Of a stretch of DNA of 6,437 nucleotides, positions 5,606 through 6,437 are shown one piece after another. Source of the DNA: Candidatus Woesearchaeota archaeon. Lineage in GTDB: Archaea > Nanobdellota > Nanobdellia > Woesearchaeales > JASKKU01. The notes under the pieces are model-generated. The model worked only from the letters and a program-made list of their open reading frames with translations, made no database searches and had not been told where the DNA came from. A program made the translations under genes and the position numbers. Location of the stretch: the NCBI GenBank assembly GCA_011045925.1, contig DSBS01000029.1:1-6437 (forward strand). The letters are read 5' to 3'. Position 1 is the first letter of the stretch, and the number at the start of each line of letters is the position of its first letter.

Positions 5606-5943
5606 GACAAATCCTCTCTTTTCTTGATAATCTCAATTACAACAAAACTCTTAGTCTTGCTTAAAGGCCTGGTTTCAGCAATCCTGACAAAATCTCCAAC
5701 TCTTGCATTTATGCATAAAGGATTGTGAGCCTTGTATGTTGAAAATCTCTTGGCGTACCTATTGAATTTAGGATAGTAATAAAGCCTCTCTTTCTTAACA
5801 GTAACACTTTTTGCCATTTTATCTGAAGCAACAATGCCCTCAAAAACCCTTCCCCTGGTTTTAACATGCCCATGGACAGGGCATCGTGGGTCTTTGCACT
5901 CACCTGATGCTTCCTTTGGCTTTGCTGCGGTTTTTTTTGCCAT
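5602..5943 (-). CDS. rps17: Small-subunit ribosomal protein uS17 (S17)
   Basis: A 113-residue archaeal S17, an OB-fold primary 16S rRNA-binding protein of the small-subunit body. Visible landmarks are the archaeal/eukaryotic Cys segment C16-x4-C21-P-x-H24 (CKDPRCPVHGH), TRGRVFEGIVASDKMAKSVTVKK (29-51), the YPKFNRYAKRFSTYKAHNP stretch (57-75), C77 followed by VGDFVRIAETRPLSKTKSF (82-100) and VVIEII (101-106). The order and spacing match the family. The ATG at 5943 lies 44 bp inside rnp1. There is no other Met before residue 43, so the start is hard to move. GGTCGT at 5951-5956 is a weak ribosome binding site. The second to fifth codons include an A8 run shared with rnp1. The stop overlaps the uL14 ATG. 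Confidence 0.96.
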   Translation of the reverse strand: MAKKTAAKPKEASGECKDPRCPVHGHVKTRGRVFEGIVASDKMAKSVTVKKERLYYYPKFNRYAKRFSTYKAHNPLCINARVGDFVRIAETRPLSKTKSFVVIEIIKKREDLS

Positions 5944-6190
5944 TTTTCATACGACCTTTCTTGCTTTTTCTTGAATATAACTTTCCCTGAAGGGCATTCC
6001 CATTGATTATAAAAAGGTTTCCCTTTTTTTCTACCCTGAAAAACCTGTTTTTCTTCAGGATAACCTTGAATTTTTTGCCAGACTGCAAGACCACTGAATT
6101 CTTAAGGTCCAGCACCACTTTCCCGCTAATGCCCTTTTCAAGCGGGTTTGGTGATTCCAGTACTGTTATTCCACTCCCTATTAGGAACAT
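5900..6190 (-). CDS. rnp1: RNase P protein subunit Rpp29 (Pop4-like, Rnp1)
   Basis: A 96-residue protein matching archaeal Rpp29, an Sm-like beta-barrel subunit of ribonuclease P, which with Rpp21 helps the catalytic RNA cut 5' leaders from pre-tRNA. Visible landmarks from the ATG at 6190 are IGSGITVLESPNPLEKGISG (4-23), KVVLDLKNSVVL (24-35), a VILKKNRFFRVEK strand region (43-55) and LFIINGNALQGKLYSRK (58-74), equivalent to the family's 'DG-x-A-L-x-G-R' ending. The last 20 or so residues are a Lys/Arg-rich tail that runs 44 bp into the uS17 gene. A longer reading from TTG at 6196 would place the start inside the GAGGTTGA ribosome binding site, so ATG at 6190 is chosen. The place between SUI1 and uS17 is the standard archaeal location for this gene. 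Confidence 0.9.
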   Translation of the reverse strand: MFLIGSGITVLESPNPLEKGISGKVVLDLKNSVVLQSGKKFKVILKKNRFFRVEKKGNLFIINGNALQGKLYSRKSKKGRMKNGKKNRSKAKGSIR

Positions 6191-6192
6191 TT

Positions 6193-6200
6193 TCAACCTC
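6193..6200 (-). promoter_or_regulatory. Ribosome binding site for rnp1
   Basis: GAGGTTGA on the minus strand, with the GAGGT part five bases before the ATG at 6190. It overlaps the alternative TTG start at 6196, and so argues for the ATG. Confidence 0.55.
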
Positions 6201-6214
6201 GGAAAACCTAGGGA

Positions 6215-6231
6215 AGGATAAAAATTACCCT
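6215..6231 (-). other. Small inverted repeat in the SUI1-rnp1 gap
   Basis: Minus strand AGGGTAA, three T, then TTATCCT: seven pairs including one G-U, with a three-base loop. It lies in the 46-bp gap between the SUI1 stop and the rnp1 start. The AT-rich core could instead be a weak TATA-like element for an internal promoter. It is too short and weak to call a terminator, and chance is a fair explanation. Confidence 0.25.
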
Positions 6232-6236
6232 CGCGC

Positions 6237-6437
6237 TTACCTTACTTTGATTGAGCTTGGCGGGAAGCCCTGCTCAACCAGTATATCGTAAGCCTTCTTA
6301 ACATGATGCCCCTGAAGCTCTATCTCATCCTTGCTAAAGGTCCCTCCGCAAGCAAGCCTGCTTTTCAGGACCTTAGCCAGTTCCTTGACATCTATGCTTT
6401 CTGCCTCTATCCCCTTGATAACCGTACAGATTTTTCC
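6237..6437 (-). CDS. Translation initiation factor aIF1 (SUI1/eIF1 family), C-terminal part only
   Basis: Partial gene: the frame is open to the right window edge and gives the last 66 residues before a TAA at 6239-6237. Family members are about 100 residues, so roughly a third is missing at the N-terminus. SUI1/aIF1 binds the small subunit near the P site and polices start-codon selection. Visible landmarks are CTVIKGIEAESIDVKELAKV (4-23), the diagnostic LACGGTF (28-34), IELQGHHVKKAYDILVEQGF (39-58) and the ending PPSSIKVR (59-66), which match the archaeal SUI1 pattern of a CGGT loop followed by the 'I-x-L-Q-G-x-H' strand. It sits just upstream of rnp1, which is its usual position in the archaeal spc operon. 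Confidence 0.93.
   Translation of the reverse strand, partial: GKICTVIKGIEAESIDVKELAKVLKSRLACGGTFSKDEIELQGHHVKKAYDILVEQGFPPSSIKVR

Noticed and set aside
6191..6196. TTG start for rnp1 two codons upstream of the chosen ATG
   Set aside because: The TTG lies within the GAGGTTGA ribosome binding site that serves the ATG at 6190.

Overview
The window is a stretch of an archaeal genome carrying the middle of the conserved 'spc' ribosomal-protein operon. All fourteen genes read on the minus strand, so transcription runs from the right edge to the left edge. In that direction the order is: aIF1/SUI1 translation factor (5' end cut off), RNase P protein Rpp29 (rnp1), uS17, uL14, uL24, eS4, uL5, uS14, uS8, uL6, eL32, eL19, uL18 and uS5 (3' end cut off). 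eS4, eL32 and eL19 are absent from bacteria, and SUI1 plus rnp1 ahead of uS17 is the classic archaeal arrangement. The domain assignment to Archaea is therefore firm. The charged low-complexity tails on several proteins, the compact overlapping genes and the moderately AT-rich sequence resemble small-genome DPANN-type archaea (for example Woesearchaeota or Pacearchaeota). That narrower placement is only an impression.

Layout from right to left: 6437-6237 holds the SUI1 C-terminal part, and 6236-6191 is the only appreciable gap (46 bp). From 6190 down to 1 the genes are nearly continuous, with gaps of 1-22 bp or overlaps of 1, 4, 11, 20 and 44 bp. No stretch of 300 bases lacks a gene. There is no tRNA, rRNA, mobile element, CRISPR array or convincing terminator. 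Several starts are preceded by sequences complementary to the usual archaeal 16S 3' end (GGTGAT, GAGGTG and AGGAGG types), so Shine-Dalgarno initiation and translational coupling seem to be in use.

The genes act together. uS17, eS4, uS14, uS8 and uS5 belong to the small ribosomal subunit. uL14, uL24, uL5, uL6, eL32, eL19 and uL18 belong to the large subunit, with uL5 and uL18 binding 5S rRNA. aIF1 controls start-codon selection, and Rpp29 is a subunit of tRNA-processing RNase P. The operon makes translation machinery and is a housekeeping locus.

I see no new biological system here. The parts worth a second look are the terminal extensions: about 150 residues at the N-terminus of uS5, about 87 at the C-terminus of eL32, about 42 at the C-terminus of uL24, about 32 at the N-terminus of uL5 and about 28 at the N-terminus of uS14. 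The 44-bp overlap of rnp1 with the uS17 gene, across a run of eight A residues, is also worth checking.
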